A stretch of DNA of 33,850 nucleotides from Candidatus Altimarinota bacterium (GCA_030683605.1 JAUXPL010000057.1:1-33850); one strand, 5' to 3'. Shown: positions 1 through 9,642, numbered from the stretch's first letter. Notes: a model not told the origin generated them from the letters alone. Program-made: numbers and translations.

Positions 1-294
1 AAAATGTGGTATATTTTTCTAATCCATCCCCTCGTACCTCGGTACTTCCTTTGGAAAAGGAAGAAATTTCTCCCTTTTCCAAAGGGAGTCCCCGCAGGGG
101 GAGGGATTAGAACCTAAGTAGAAAACTTCTTAACTTAATGGCATTACCCTAAAGGATACACCCACAAGGGGATAAATCCTTTTCTCTTACTTAAGAGAAA
201 GGGGCTACATTTTTTTTGAGCCTCTCCAGCTTTAGCTGGAGAATTTATTCGAAGATGTATCCTGTGGAAAAGGAAAAGTTATTAAAGTATTAAA
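1..294. repeat. Cluster of GC-rich palindromic repeat modules
   Basis: No gene is seen here. Bases 19-110 form a compact element with imperfect terminal inverted repeats (CTAATCCATCCCC against GGGGGAGGGATTAG) and internal small palindromes (CTTTGGAAAAGG, CCCTTTTCCAAAGGG, CCCCGCAGGGG). Further hairpins follow: the CCTTTTCTCTTA/TAAGAGAAAGG type near 179-205 and CTCCAGC-TTTA-GCTGGAG near 222-241. The string TTAACTTAATGGCATT (131-147) recurs inverted at 33713-33728. Bases 1-78 are repeated exactly at 33731-33808. GC content is far above that of the neighbouring genes. It resembles a REP/MITE-like family; no transposase is present. Confidence 0.7.
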
Positions 295-330
295 AAAGAA
301 GATAAATGTAATATTTATCTTCTTTTTTTA
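295..330. terminator. Intrinsic terminator, bidirectional, 3' of dnaB
   Basis: AAAGAAGATAAAT-GTAAT-ATTTATCTTCTTT hairpin with A and T tracts on both sides. It overlaps the dnaB stop codon on the minus strand. Confidence 0.8.
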
Positions 331-1665
331 GTACTCATCTGGTTGATGCATAGTTCTTTCTACATCTACGAATTTTTGACTATCTTTATTAAACATCAAT
401 TCAATAGTTCAGATAGGTCAACTTCTGTTTTTTCTCATGAATAATTCTGTTACTCATTTTTTATCTGTGAATTCATCATAATACTCTTCTCTATATATCA
501 TAAGTATCATATCAGCATCTTGTTCTATAGCTCAAGATTCTCTCAAATCTGACATTATTGGTCTTTTATCTGGTCTTTGTTCTACTGCTCTTGATAATTG
601 TGACAACGCTATTACAGGAATACTCAATTCTCTAGCTAATGATTTCAGTCACCTACTTATTTCTGATATTTCTTGTACCCTGTTCATACTATTTCAATTA
701 CTCATCAATTGTAAGTAATCAATTATTATCAAGTCTAATCAAGATTCTATTTTTAACCTTCTACACTTAGATTTCAGATCAGTCAAACTTCATCAAGCAC
801 TATCATCTATATATATATTTGCTTCAGATAATTTTTCCATAGCTTCTCATATCTTTGCAAATTCATGGTCTTCTAATTCTCATTTAGCTAGTTTCCAACT
901 ATCTATTTGCATTGCAGCAGCAATCATTCTATCTGTTAGTTGTTCTTTACTCATTTCTAGAGAGAATATTGCTACATTTTTACCACTCAATCATACATTT
1001 TGTGCTAAGTTCAGACAAAAGGCTGTTTTTCACATAGCTGGTCTAGCAGCAATAATAACTAAATCTCATCATTTTAATCATCCAGATTTATGATCCAAAT
1101 CCTTAAATCATAATTGTAATCTATGTTGTTTTATTGCTTCAGGATTTTCATGTATTTCTGCGAATTCTTCATATCTCTGTGTCAATATATCATTTATATG
1201 TACTAGCTTATTTTGTATAAAAACTTGAGTAACATTAAAAACTGATTTTTCTGTTTTTTCTAGTAACTCATTAATAGACTTATCTTCATCATATCAGTAA
1301 GAAATAATTTCATTTCAACATTTAAGTAAGTTTCTAAGTACTGATTTATTTTTTACTATTTGAGCATATTCAAATATATTTGCTGTAGTTGGTACTATTT
1401 CAGTTAATTCTATTAAATATGTAATTCATCAAATCTTGTCTAAGAATTGTTTATCATCTAATTTTTCCTTTACAGTAATCAAATCTATTGGCTTATTTTG
1501 TTTATATAAATCAAATATCACAGAAAAAATAGTTGAATTCGCATCATTATAAAAATCATCTGCTTTCAACATATCTCAAATAGTGATAAAACAATCTTTA
1601 TCTATTAGTATACTTCATAGTACTGATTGTTCAGCTTCAAATGCATGTGGAGGTACTTTTAACAT
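328..1665 (-). CDS. dnaB: Replicative DNA helicase DnaB
   Basis: 445-residue hexameric helicase that unwinds DNA at the replication fork. With UGA=Gly the frame is open from ATG ([17 protein letters not shown], the usual DnaB N-terminal helical domain) to TAA. The RecA-like domain has the Walker A motif AARPAMGKTA around residue 212; the Gly before the Lys is a TGA codon. Walker B follows as [10 protein letters not shown], then a SQLSR motif and the C-terminal RSGPIGTIEL stretch near the end. Length is normal for the family. No Shine-Dalgarno precedes the ATG. The TPR gene lies upstream on the same strand and is separated by a hairpin. Identification is secure. Confidence 0.97.
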
Positions 1666-1707
1666 TTATATATCATTAGTATTAATATAATATAGAATAC
1701 AAAAAAA

Positions 1708-1743
1708 AACATAAAAGTAAATTGTTATATTTATTTTTATGTT
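1708..1743 (-). terminator. Probable terminator after the TPR gene
   Basis: AACATAAAAGTAAA / TTTATTTTTATGTT form a 13-14 bp AT-rich hairpin with one mismatch, 3' of the minus-strand gene that stops at 1774 and upstream of dnaB. Confidence 0.5.
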
Positions 1744-1773
1744 TAAATAATGATAAATAAAAATGTTAAAAAA

Positions 1774-2574
1774 CTAAGAATGTACTCATTCGTAATCATT
1801 TATAATATCCTTTACTTTTGTGTTATATGGTTGTAATTCAAGTATTCTTTTATAGACAATATATGATTCTTGTGTTTTTCTCATTTCATCCAAACATTTT
1901 GCCTTTATAAATAATTTATCTACATCCCTAGGCTTTGAAACTAAATATAAATTAGAATATTTTAGTGCTTTTTTATAATCTTGAATATTAAATGCTAACT
2001 CTGCTAATATATCAATTACTTCATCATCAGCCATTTTTTTCTTGTGTATTGATTCATATATATCTAATGATTGTTCAAACTTGTTTTGTAATGCCAAAAC
2101 AAATCATAGTTTCTTCATTACTTCATAATCTACCTTCATTACTTCTAATAAATCTCTATATATATATTCTGAATTTAAATATTTACCTTCTTTTTCATAT
2201 ATTGTTGCTAATTGAAAATTTAAATCTTTATTAAATTTATCAATACTTAATCATTCAACAATTAGATTTTTTGCAAAATCATAAAATCACTTACTTGTAT
2301 TAATTTTTACCCTTTTAACTATATCAGTTAATTTATCTTTATTTTCTTGTGATAATTTGGTATCATCAGATTTGTTTACTATAGATTCTCTTGAATCAAT
2401 ATTTAAACTAACTTTATTTAAAGCACTCTTTGTATTTTCTATTTTTTCAGGTCTAATTATTTTCTTTAGTTTAAAATATAGAACATAAAATTTTGTACTA
2501 GAATAATACAATAAATATAAAAAAGATAGAATAAATATGTAGATTTCAAGTTTAATAAAAAAGAGGTTTCCCAT
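1774..2574 (-). CDS. Membrane-anchored TPR-repeat protein
   Basis: 266 residues. The N-terminus (residues about 5-30, FFIKLEIYIFILSFLYLLYY) is one hydrophobic anchor. A charged linker follows, then from about residue 95 helical repeats with TPR spacing, for example FYDFAKNLIVEGLSID, ALQNKFEQSLDIYESI, YKKALKYSNLYLVSKP and TQESYIVYKRILELQP. TPR domains are protein-protein scaffolds; the partner is unknown. Internal TGA codons split the gene under the standard code. The start is the ATG at 2574, just before the membrane segment. It lies between dprA and dnaB on the same strand, but the roughly 80-110 bp gaps do not force an operon. Function unknown. Confidence 0.85.
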
Positions 2575-2654
2575 ATAATTTTATTTATATTAAAAATAAG
2601 TATGTTATTATTTTAGGAATTTTTTTATAATAATCAAATAAAATAATTAAAAAA

Positions 2655-3731
2655 TTAATTTACTTCATATTTTCAACCATATGTTTTTTTAATTAATTTT
2701 TTTATCTCTAATAAGCTAAGTTTAAAACTAGTAGTAGAAACATCTAGAGAAATTTTAATCGATAACTCATCTACGGATAGACTTTCTAGTATCAAAATAT
2801 TGTACAACTTTTCTTCTAGTATATCATCAAAAAATATATTTTTTCTATCTATTTTAATATTTTTAGATGATATATTATATTCTTGCAAAATATCATCTGA
2901 ATTTGTAACCAATTTCGCAAATCATTTTTTAATCAAATCATTACATCATTCACTATTTAATCTAAAAAAATCTCATGGAACTGCAAATAAATCCTTTCAT
3001 AAATCAAGAGCTAAATTTGATGTAATAAGAGTTCATGATTTATTTTTTGCCTCAACTACTAATACTCAAACAGATAATCATGCTACTATCTCATTTCTAA
3101 TAGGGAAATTGTATGCATTTCAAACCTCTCCTACTGGAAATATTGATATAACTCATCCTCAACTAATTGATATTTCATCATATAATTTTTTGTTTGAAAC
3201 AGGATAATCTATATCTATTCATGTTCATATTACAGATAATGTTTTGTTTCATCTTTTCATAGTTACATCATGAGCTTTAGTATCACATCAGGTAGCTCAT
3301 CAAGATACTATAGTAAAATAATCAGATACTTCAGACACAATTGATTCTATAGCTTTTTCTCAATAAGATGTGATTTTCCTAGATCATACAACTGAAAACT
3401 TGGGCGAGTTATCTATGGCTCATCTCAAATAAAACAAAAATGGTATATTAGGTAATTGCTTCATAGATTCAGGATATTTATCGTCTTTTATTGTTACTAA
3501 TTCAACATTTCTAGATAATAATTTTGACTGAATATCAGTTATTTTTACTGATTTTTTTTCAGTCAAAATATACTCTATTTGTTTATCTGAAAAATCGTAT
3601 CACTTCAAAATATCAACTGACAAACTATCATAAAATATCTTATAATCATCATTATCTGCAAATATAATATGTAGTTTTTTGTGATTAATTCACATTGCAT
3701 GCAACATTGCTAAATATATTTTTTCATCCAT
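2655..3731 (-). CDS. dprA: DNA-processing protein DprA (DNA uptake/recombination mediator)
   Basis: 358 residues. DprA binds incoming single-stranded DNA and loads RecA during natural transformation. The Rossmann-like core shows VVGSRKITSYG, VSGGATGCDTKAH, GTGIDIDYPVSNKKLY, FPVGEVGNAYNFPIRN and SGTLITSNLALDLG, followed by FAVPGDFF, which match the DprA/Smf signature blocks in order. The last roughly 70 residues (ILILESLSVDELSIKISLDV and on) form the winged-helix tail found in many DprA proteins. ATG at 3731 begins MDEKIYLAMLHAMGIN. Several of the conserved glycines are TGA. Its presence fits the wide occurrence of uptake genes in candidate-phyla bacteria that live by acquiring nucleotides or DNA. 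Confidence 0.93.
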
Positions 3732-3774
3732 AAAAAAAGACTTAAGTTATAAATACTATATACATAATATATAC

Positions 3775-4812
3775 TTAAATCTTTTTGGCAAGTTTTTTAT
3801 TATTTTTTTATAATTCTTTCTTATTTTCTTCATTATTAACAGGCTTTTGGACTGCTTCTGATAAATGTTCTATTTCTAGTGCTCACATTGATTCTTGTTT
3901 AAGTCTTAGATAGAATAAATAAGTAAAAATTATTACAAATATTTTTCAAATCGTAGAAATAATAGTATTCACAAATCATGATAAACTTTGTGTAACAATA
4001 GAGAAATTAGATGCTAATAGTTTTATATCTTCTATAGTTTTAATAGAATCAGTATCTATTTTGTTACTTAACGATATTGCAGAAAATATTCCACCAATTA
4101 ATGAAGTCAATAGTCATATAATTAATCATAATAGTAAAAAATTTCAAAATATTCTCCACCATTTATTGTCTGTAAAACTTAGTGTTTTTATAAAATCATC
4201 TTTTGTAAAACTATCATTATCTACTGCTGAATAAATAGAAAAACTAGCTCTATATCATCTATAAATTGAATATGCTAAAAATAAGACAACACTTATTCAC
4301 ATAAATACTCATCATATAATTTTAAGATTTTCCGGTGCTCATAAAAAATATGAAGCATTGAACATTATTCATCATAATATAAATATTATAGAAGGGATAA
4401 GTGCAACATATGCAAAAATATACCAATAAGTTTTAAATGAATTAGTCAGATTTTTAAATCAGTAAATAATATTATCTTTAGTAGTTATATCTTCTCAATT
4501 TATTGCTTGTTTAATAGACTTAATTAATCATAACAAAATAGGTATATATAATAACAAATAAATAATCATAGTTATCATTCAAACTGATATCAGGATTACT
4601 ACTTTTGGATTATTTAATATCACAAATGGGTCTATACTAGTAGTATCTAATCATCATATTACACCTAATCAAAAAGAAAAAACAGCTACCCAAATAACTA
4701 AAAATGAAATAAAATTATATACAAAAAATGGAATAAAAAAATCTAAAAAATTACTTTTTATTATTCAAAATGATTGCTCAATTCTATCTAATACTCAAGC
4801 TTTTACTAACAT
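3775..4812 (-). CDS. Polytopic membrane protein, unknown function
   Basis: 345 residues with about six hydrophobic segments: FIPFFVYNFISFLVIWVAVF, VVILISVGMITMIIYLLLYI, a YWYIFAYVALIPSIIFILGG helix, a GGVFMGISVVLFLAYSIY helix, WRIFWNFLLLGLIIGLL and the segment near IISTIWKIFVIIFTYLFYL. The C-terminal tail is Lys/Glu-rich and cytoplasmic by the positive-inside rule. The layout resembles the glycerophosphoryl-diester-phosphodiesterase-type membrane domain and DUF975-like families, but no diagnostic motif was recognised. Gene order (upstream of dprA by 43 bp, same strand) does not suggest a role. Many TGA-Gly codons mark it as native. Confidence 0.8.
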
Positions 4813-4918
4813 AAATAAAAAATTAAAAAATATTGATTTGTAAATATAAATAAATAATATGTAAAAGTTTAATAATCGCAATTTATTTCTTTATTTTTAC
4901 TTTATGGGAGAACTAAAT

Positions 4919-5452
4919 ATGTTAAATGATTATATGTCAAATGGTTGAATAGCTACTTATATGGCTGTATGAAGGATTTTTCAAATTATATTTTACTTAT
5001 TATCTGCTTGGTGATTATATAATATAAATAAAAAATTCTGAGAAAAATATGCTTGGTTATCTTTTGTACCTATTTTGCAATTATATAGTTATACAACAGC
5101 TTGACAAAAACCAATTAAACAATACATAATTTATCCATTGATTTGATTGATAGTTTGAACAATATTATGAATTGTTACATTCTGAATCACAATAATTATT
5201 GCCATAATATATATGTTAGTAATGATTATAAAACTATACCATGCAATTTCACTGAGATGTGGTAGATGAGCATGAACTACAATATGATTACTATTAATTC
5301 CATTCATAATGTTCCCTATAGTGTGATATAAACTAGCAGATAAATCAAGTCAAACTCAAGATTGAGTAATTGAAATAGAAGCTAGTAATAATATTGTTAC
5401 AGAAACTACTACACATACAGAAACAAAACCTGAACAAAAAATCGAGTTATAA
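4919..5452 (+). CDS. Small multi-pass membrane protein (DUF5684-like)
   Basis: 177 residues with four to five hydrophobic helices. The pattern GEKYAWLSFVPILQLYSY after the first helix resembles the DUF5684 family found beside signal peptidases in many bacteria, but that match is from memory. A hydrophilic Thr/Glu-rich tail (TETTTHTETKPEQKIEL) ends the protein. Two in-frame ATGs exist, 4904 and 4919. The second is preferred because GGGAG lies 8 bases upstream of it. TGA-Gly codons are frequent. A strong terminator follows directly, so it is monocistronic. Confidence 0.8.
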
Positions 5453-5480
5453 AAAATCTGCCAAATTGGCAGATTTTTTT
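5451..5480 (+). terminator. Intrinsic terminator
   Basis: AAATCTGCC-AAATT-GGCAGATTT followed by a T run, immediately after the TAA at 5450. It abuts the convergent higA stop and could act on both strands. Confidence 0.9.
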
Positions 5481-5796
5481 AAGATTTTTCTAATATTCAA
5501 TAAATTATAGCATTATTTTTTACTTTTTCTAAGCTTCATTTTCTTATTTTATCTTTTTCATATGCTAAATCATAATCTTTTTGTAATCATAACCAAAATT
5601 CTGGTGAAATACCAAGTGCCTCTCAAATCAAAATAGCCCATTTTGCAGTTAAGTTCCTTTTTTTATTCAATAATTCTGATAATTCTGAAACTGACTTTCA
5701 AATAACACTTGAAAAAAGTTTTCAAGTAATTCCCCTAAATTCTAATTCTTCTCTTAAAACTTCTCAAGGATGTTGTACATAAAGTAAATTTTTCAT
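5479..5796 (-). CDS. higA: HigA-type XRE antitoxin
   Basis: 105-residue DNA-binding antitoxin. It begins MKNLLYVQHPGEVLREELE, the typical HigA opening (HPGEiLkEeL). A helix-turn-helix follows (residues about 22-60, KLFSSVIGKSVSELSELLNK), then the family's WAILIGEALGISPEFWLGLQ block. It lies 16 bases downstream of the toxin gene in the usual higB-higA order. HigA normally neutralises the toxin and represses the shared promoter. TGA encodes several glycines, so the pair is adapted to this code. Subfamily is confident; cognate activity is inferred. Confidence 0.9.
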
Positions 5797-5812
5797 AATT
5801 TTTTATTATAAA

Positions 5813-6106
5813 TTAATTATAATGATTATTTAATTCAGTTATTTCTATAATATTAATTTCATTTCAAATAATATTAAAAATAATTCTATATCATTTATTT
5901 ACTCTAATAGAATAATCTCAATATTTATAATTTTTTAATTTTTCAAAATTTAAGCTTCTTAAATTTCTTAAGTCATTTATTAAATAAATATTTTTGAGTA
6001 TATTTATTTTTTGTATAAATTTTATTATAATTTCCTTTGAAAATTCTCTACTTATTCAAGAATTATAAATATCTTCTAACTTCTTATTTTTAAAAATTAA
6101 TTCCAT
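5813..6106 (-). CDS. higB: HigB/RelE-type toxin
   Basis: 97-residue probable ribosome-dependent mRNA interferase. The C-terminal half reads YKYGDYSIRVNKGYRIIFNI and then IIEITELNNHYN, the HigB/RelE core with its conserved Arg/Tyr-containing strands and terminal His (…DYHY in relatives). Start is ATG at 6106. It is 16 bases upstream of higA on the same strand, so the two form one transcript. Its TGA-Gly codons would truncate it in a standard-code cell, so it could act only in a table-25 lineage. Confidence 0.88.
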
Positions 6107-6186
6107 AAATTCACTATTTTAGTAAATATATAAATATTATATTATTTATTTATAATAATGCAAATAATTAACCCTATAATATTATA

Positions 6187-7608
6187 TTATCTCAATTTTT
6201 CTCTTAAAAATTCATTTAGTTTACTTATTTCTACCAATTCTTGTTCCATACTATCTCTATATCTAACAGTTACTTTTCATTCATCGTAATTATTACTATC
6301 AATAGTTACACAAAATGGTGTACCTATCTCATCAAATCTAGCATATCTCTTACCTACTGATCATACATCATCATATTCACATACGAAATCTTCTGTCAAT
6401 TGGTCATATATTGGTTTCGCTATGTCTGAAATCTTTTTTACTACTGGTAAAACTCATACTTTTATAGGTGCTACTTTTGGATCTAGTTTCAAATAAGTTC
6501 TAGTTTCTTCATCCTTTTCTTCTATAGTATAGGCATCTATAAGTGTAGCCAAAAATAGTCTAGTTAATCATACAGATGGTTCTATTACGTATGGTATATA
6601 TTTCTTGTTATTTACTGGATCAAAATATGATAAATCTTGCTTTGATTCTGACATATGTGCTTTTAAATCAAAATCAGTTCTATCAGCTATACCCCATAAT
6701 TCTCACCAACCAAATGGGAATTTGAACTCTATATCTGTAGTAGCATTAGAATAATGTGATAATTCATCTGCATCATGATCTCTGAATTTAAGTGATTCTG
6801 GTCTGATACCTATTTTATTCGTCAAGAAATTCATACAGTCTTGTTTCCATCTAGCGTGTTCCGCCAAATCAGTACCTGGTTCACAGAAATACTCTATTTC
6901 CATTTGTTCGAATTCTCTAGTTCTAAATATGAAGTTACCTGGAGTAATCTCATTTCTAAATGCTTTACCTACTTGAGCGACTCCAAAAGGTATTTTTCTC
7001 CTACTACTTCTCAATATGTTAGCGAAGTTTACGAATATTCCTTGTGCAGTTTCTGGTCTCAAATATATTGTAGCAGAACTATCATCTGTTACTCATTGAG
7101 ATGTTCTAAACATTAGGTTGAATTTCTTTGCATCTGTCCAATCTCCTGCAACTCAAGTATTAGGATTTTTAACTCATTCTCATCTCATTACTTCAGTTTG
7201 TTTTTCTAGTGACCATGATTCTGGTATCAGATTTGTTACACCATATTTATCATGTAAATATAGTCCTGAATCTACAGATTTTTCTATCAAGTCTTCTAAT
7301 AATTTATCAGCTCTAAATCTCTCTTTTGTATTTTTATCATCTATCAATGGATCACTAAATCATCCTACATGTCCTGAAGCCACCCACACTTGTGGGTTCA
7401 TAAGAATTGCAGAATCTTGAAGCATCATATCTGATCTTTTCTGTACGAATTCTTTAATCCATAGATTTTTTATATTTTCTTTTAATAAAGAACCATAAGG
7501 ACCGTAATCCCATGAATTAGCAAGTCCACCATATATTTCACTACCTTGGAAAACAAATCATCTGTTTTGTGAAAGATTTACTATATCTTTCATATTAAAA
7601 TTACTCAT
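6187..7608 (-). CDS. glyS: Glycyl-tRNA synthetase, homodimeric class II
   Basis: 473 residues. It charges tRNA-Gly and is of the alpha2 (eukaryote/archaea/Firmicute-like) type, not the GlyQ/GlyS tetramer. Seen in order: N-terminal [20 protein letters not shown], the [19 protein letters not shown] block, [14 protein letters not shown], the motif 2 region with [17 protein letters not shown] and [16 protein letters not shown], then a C-terminal anticodon-binding domain ending [16 protein letters not shown]. Here it must presumably also supply glycine to the tRNA that reads UGA. It is preceded by a glycine T-box leader (7722-7876), so expression should respond to uncharged tRNA-Gly. Start is ATG at 7608; no SD is evident. 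Confidence 0.96.
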
Positions 7609-7635
7609 AAGACAATAATTAAGTTTTAAATTACC

Positions 7636-7707
7636 TCTCTCTTGTCCGCAGGATACCTCCCTTGCGGGCATAAATTCTCTCTCCCCTTATCAGGGGAAAG
7701 AGGCTCA
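7636..7707. repeat. GC-rich palindromic repeats in the glyS leader
   Basis: Two hairpins: CCGCAGGATACCTCCCTTGCGGG, and CTCTCCCC-TTATCA-GGGGAAAGAG. Composition and sequence style match the repeat cluster at 1-294. They sit between the T-box terminator and the glyS start and are transcribed as part of the mRNA leader. Confidence 0.6.
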
Positions 7708-7721
7708 AAAAAATTAAAATA

Positions 7722-7876
7722 GAAAAAGACCCTAAAAGGCAATTTCTATTATTATTGCCTTCAGGGTCCTATAAATTTATATATTAGGACGGTTCCACCC
7801 GAAGTATTTACTTTTGTAAAATATATCTTAAAATCTGGATTCCACCTCAGATTTATAAACTAAAATATCTTTACTT
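7722..7876 (-). ncRNA. T-box leader (glycine-responsive) upstream of glyS
   Basis: On the minus strand the T-box core GGGUGGAACCG (complement of 7787-7804) is followed by a strong terminator, GACCCUGAAGGCAAU…AUUGCCUUUUAGGGUC-UUUUU (complement of 7722-7768). The competing antiterminator can be drawn: CUUCGGG pairs with CCUGAAG, GUCC pairs with GGAC, and the 7-base bulge UGGAACC is left between them, the standard T-box architecture. UGGA in the bulge pairs with a 3' UCCA end, as expected for tRNA-Gly with U73. Upstream is only a short Stem I, GUAAAG…UUUUAC enclosing an apical hairpin (7831-7854) with loop AGGUGGAAUC. That loop contains GGU and GGA, possible glycine specifiers. The specifier assignment is tentative; the T-box itself is well supported. 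Confidence 0.85.
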
Positions 7877-7882
7877 AATTGT

Positions 7883-7910
7883 AATATATGTAGTTTTTAT
7901 AAAAAATCAA
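7883..7910 (-). promoter_or_regulatory. Promoter of the glyS T-box leader
   Basis: Minus strand TTGATT, 16-base spacer, TATATT. It places the RNA start near 7876, just 5' of the short Stem I and downstream of the leuA stop. Confidence 0.55.
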
Positions 7911-7928
7911 GAAAAAATACAATATCTT

Positions 7929-9452
7929 TTAATCATTTTTTATCCTATCCAAACAATTTACAAAAGCTATAATAGAGGCTTTTACTATATCTTTATCTAG
8001 ACCATATTCTTCATATACATTTCAATCATGCTCTATTTTGATTGATACTTTTGCTTCAGATGATGGACTAGATGATAGTGCTGAAATAGAGAAATCGATT
8101 AAATTTATATCAGTCATATTAGTAGCTTTTATGATTGCATTATAGATAGAGTCAACTGGTCATACTCATTTTGCCATACATGTTCTGATTTCTCAATTTA
8201 CTTTTAACTCTATAGATGCAGAAGAATTATTATTATCCAGATTTATAAAATAATTATCCACTGTTATATTTCTATTCAATTCAACTCAGCTAGATATAAT
8301 TATATTTCTAATATCATCTATTGTAATAAATGATTTACCAGTATCAGTAGATATTAGCTTAAATTTATCAAAAACCTCATTTAATTTAGCATCATCCAAT
8401 TCTAATCAAAAATACACACTTATAGCATTTTTTAATCATGCTCTACCAGACTGATTTGTGAGTACAAAACTTTGTTCTATTTGGTATCATATTTCTTCTG
8501 GTGAGATGATTTCATATGTAGATTTATTTTTACTTGCTCAGTCTTGGTGAATTCCAGAACTATGTCTAAATACATCTCATCAAGTAACAGGATGATTATC
8601 TGATATTCTTTTTCATATATTATTTGATATAAACTGTACTAATCCACTAGTTTTTTTCATGTCTAGTCAAGGATTTAATTCGAAATCATAAATATCAGGT
8701 CTCTTAATAATATTCATCAGTACTTGTATCAAGTCTGCATTTCAAGCTCTTTCTCAATATGCTGGTGGAATAGTTCATTGAATAATACTTCATCCATTTT
8801 TGATAGCAGACAAGCTATTTGCAACAGCATTTCATAAATCATTGTGCATATGTGCACTGAAATCTATATGTGGGAATTCCCAAGTAAATTCATTAAATAA
8901 TTCTCAAATTTCGCCTGGTTGAGCAAATCATACGGTATCTGGAATATTTATTATATTTGCTCATGATTTAACTGCTGCATAAATACTCTCAAACAAAAAA
9001 TCTTTTTCTGTTCTCAGTGCATCTTCAGGTGAAAACATTATCATATCAGTATCATGATTGAACTTGGCTCTTGCAAAAGCTACTTTTTCATGAATATGTG
9101 TTAATATCTGTTCTTGAGTCATTTTTAGTTTGAAGTCTCTATGCATAGGTGAAGTACCTATAAAAGTATGTATTCATCTATTTTTTGAATCTTGTAGAGA
9201 ATCATATGATGAGTTAATATCGTTTTCATTTAATCTAGCTAAACTAAATACTCTAGCATTAACGATTCTAGATATTTCCCTAATAGCTTCTGTATCTCCA
9301 ACCGAAGAAGCAGAAAAGCCTGCTTCTATCATATCTACTCAAAAATCGTCCAATTTTTTAGCTATTGCTATCTTTTTCTCTGGTGTCATATTTACTCACG
9401 CTGTTTGTGCTCCATCTCTAAGCGTAGTATCAAATATTTGTATTTTGTTCAT
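7929..9452 (-). CDS. leuA: 2-isopropylmalate synthase
   Basis: 507 residues. It condenses 2-oxoisovalerate and acetyl-CoA, the first committed step of leucine synthesis. The TIM-barrel start IFDTTLRDGAQTAGVNMTPE carries the DTTLRDG signature, and HMHNDLGNAVANSLSA (around residue 205) carries the metal-binding HxH. GVFRHSSGIHQDG-type residues appear as VFRHSSGIHQDGASKN. A C-terminal domain of about 130 residues (NSSASIELKVNGEIRTC and on) matches the regulatory LeuA domain. Homocitrate or citramalate synthase are the main alternatives, but the Leu-codon attenuator directly upstream argues independently for leucine synthesis. No other leu gene is in the window. Confidence 0.9.
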
Positions 9453-9472
9453 ATATTTATAATTAAGTCATT

Positions 9473-9549
9473 AAAAAACTCTTAGTTTTAGCTAAGAGTT
9501 TGTGAAAAAATTATACACAAAAAACTACTCTTAGCTATTGACTAAAAGT
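9473..9549 (-). promoter_or_regulatory. Leucine attenuator: three mutually exclusive RNA hairpins
   Basis: Minus-strand RNA contains four segments: 1 ACUUUUAGU (complement of 9541-9549), 2 UAGCUAAGAG (9528-9537), 3 CUCUUAGCUA (9489-9498), and 4 CUAAGAGUUUUUU (ending 9473). 1:2 pairs over 9 bp, 2:3 over 10 bp (antiterminator), and 3:4 forms CUCUUAG-CUAAAA-CUAAGAG plus a U run (terminator). Segment 1 overlaps the Leu codons of the leader peptide. A ribosome stalled there would free segment 2 to form the antiterminator, the trp/leu-type attenuation mechanism. Confidence 0.85.
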
Positions 9550-9581
9550 AATAATAAAGATGTAGTAGTAATATTTTTCAT
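9531..9581 (-). CDS. leuL: leuA leader peptide
   Basis: 16-codon ORF, MKNITTTSLLLLLVNS then TAA, 78 bases upstream of the leuA start on the same strand. Five consecutive Leu codons (TTA TTA TTA CTT TTA) lie just before the attenuator stem. The peptide has no function expected other than to sense charged tRNA-Leu by ribosome stalling. It contains no TGA and a standard TAA stop, so it is readable in either code. The Leu run, the position and the alternative hairpins together make this far more than a chance ORF. Confidence 0.83.
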   Translation of the reverse strand: MKNITTTSLLLLLVNS

Positions 9582-9608
9582 ATGTTTTTTTATTAGTAAC
9601 TAGTAATG

Positions 9609-9636
9609 ATTGTAATTTAAATGTAAGTTTAGTCAA
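9609..9636 (-). promoter_or_regulatory. Promoter of the leu leader
   Basis: Minus strand TTGACT, 16-base spacer, TACAAT. It is 28-55 bases upstream of the leader ATG and just past the htpX stop codon. Confidence 0.65.
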
Positions 9637-9642
9637 TATTTT

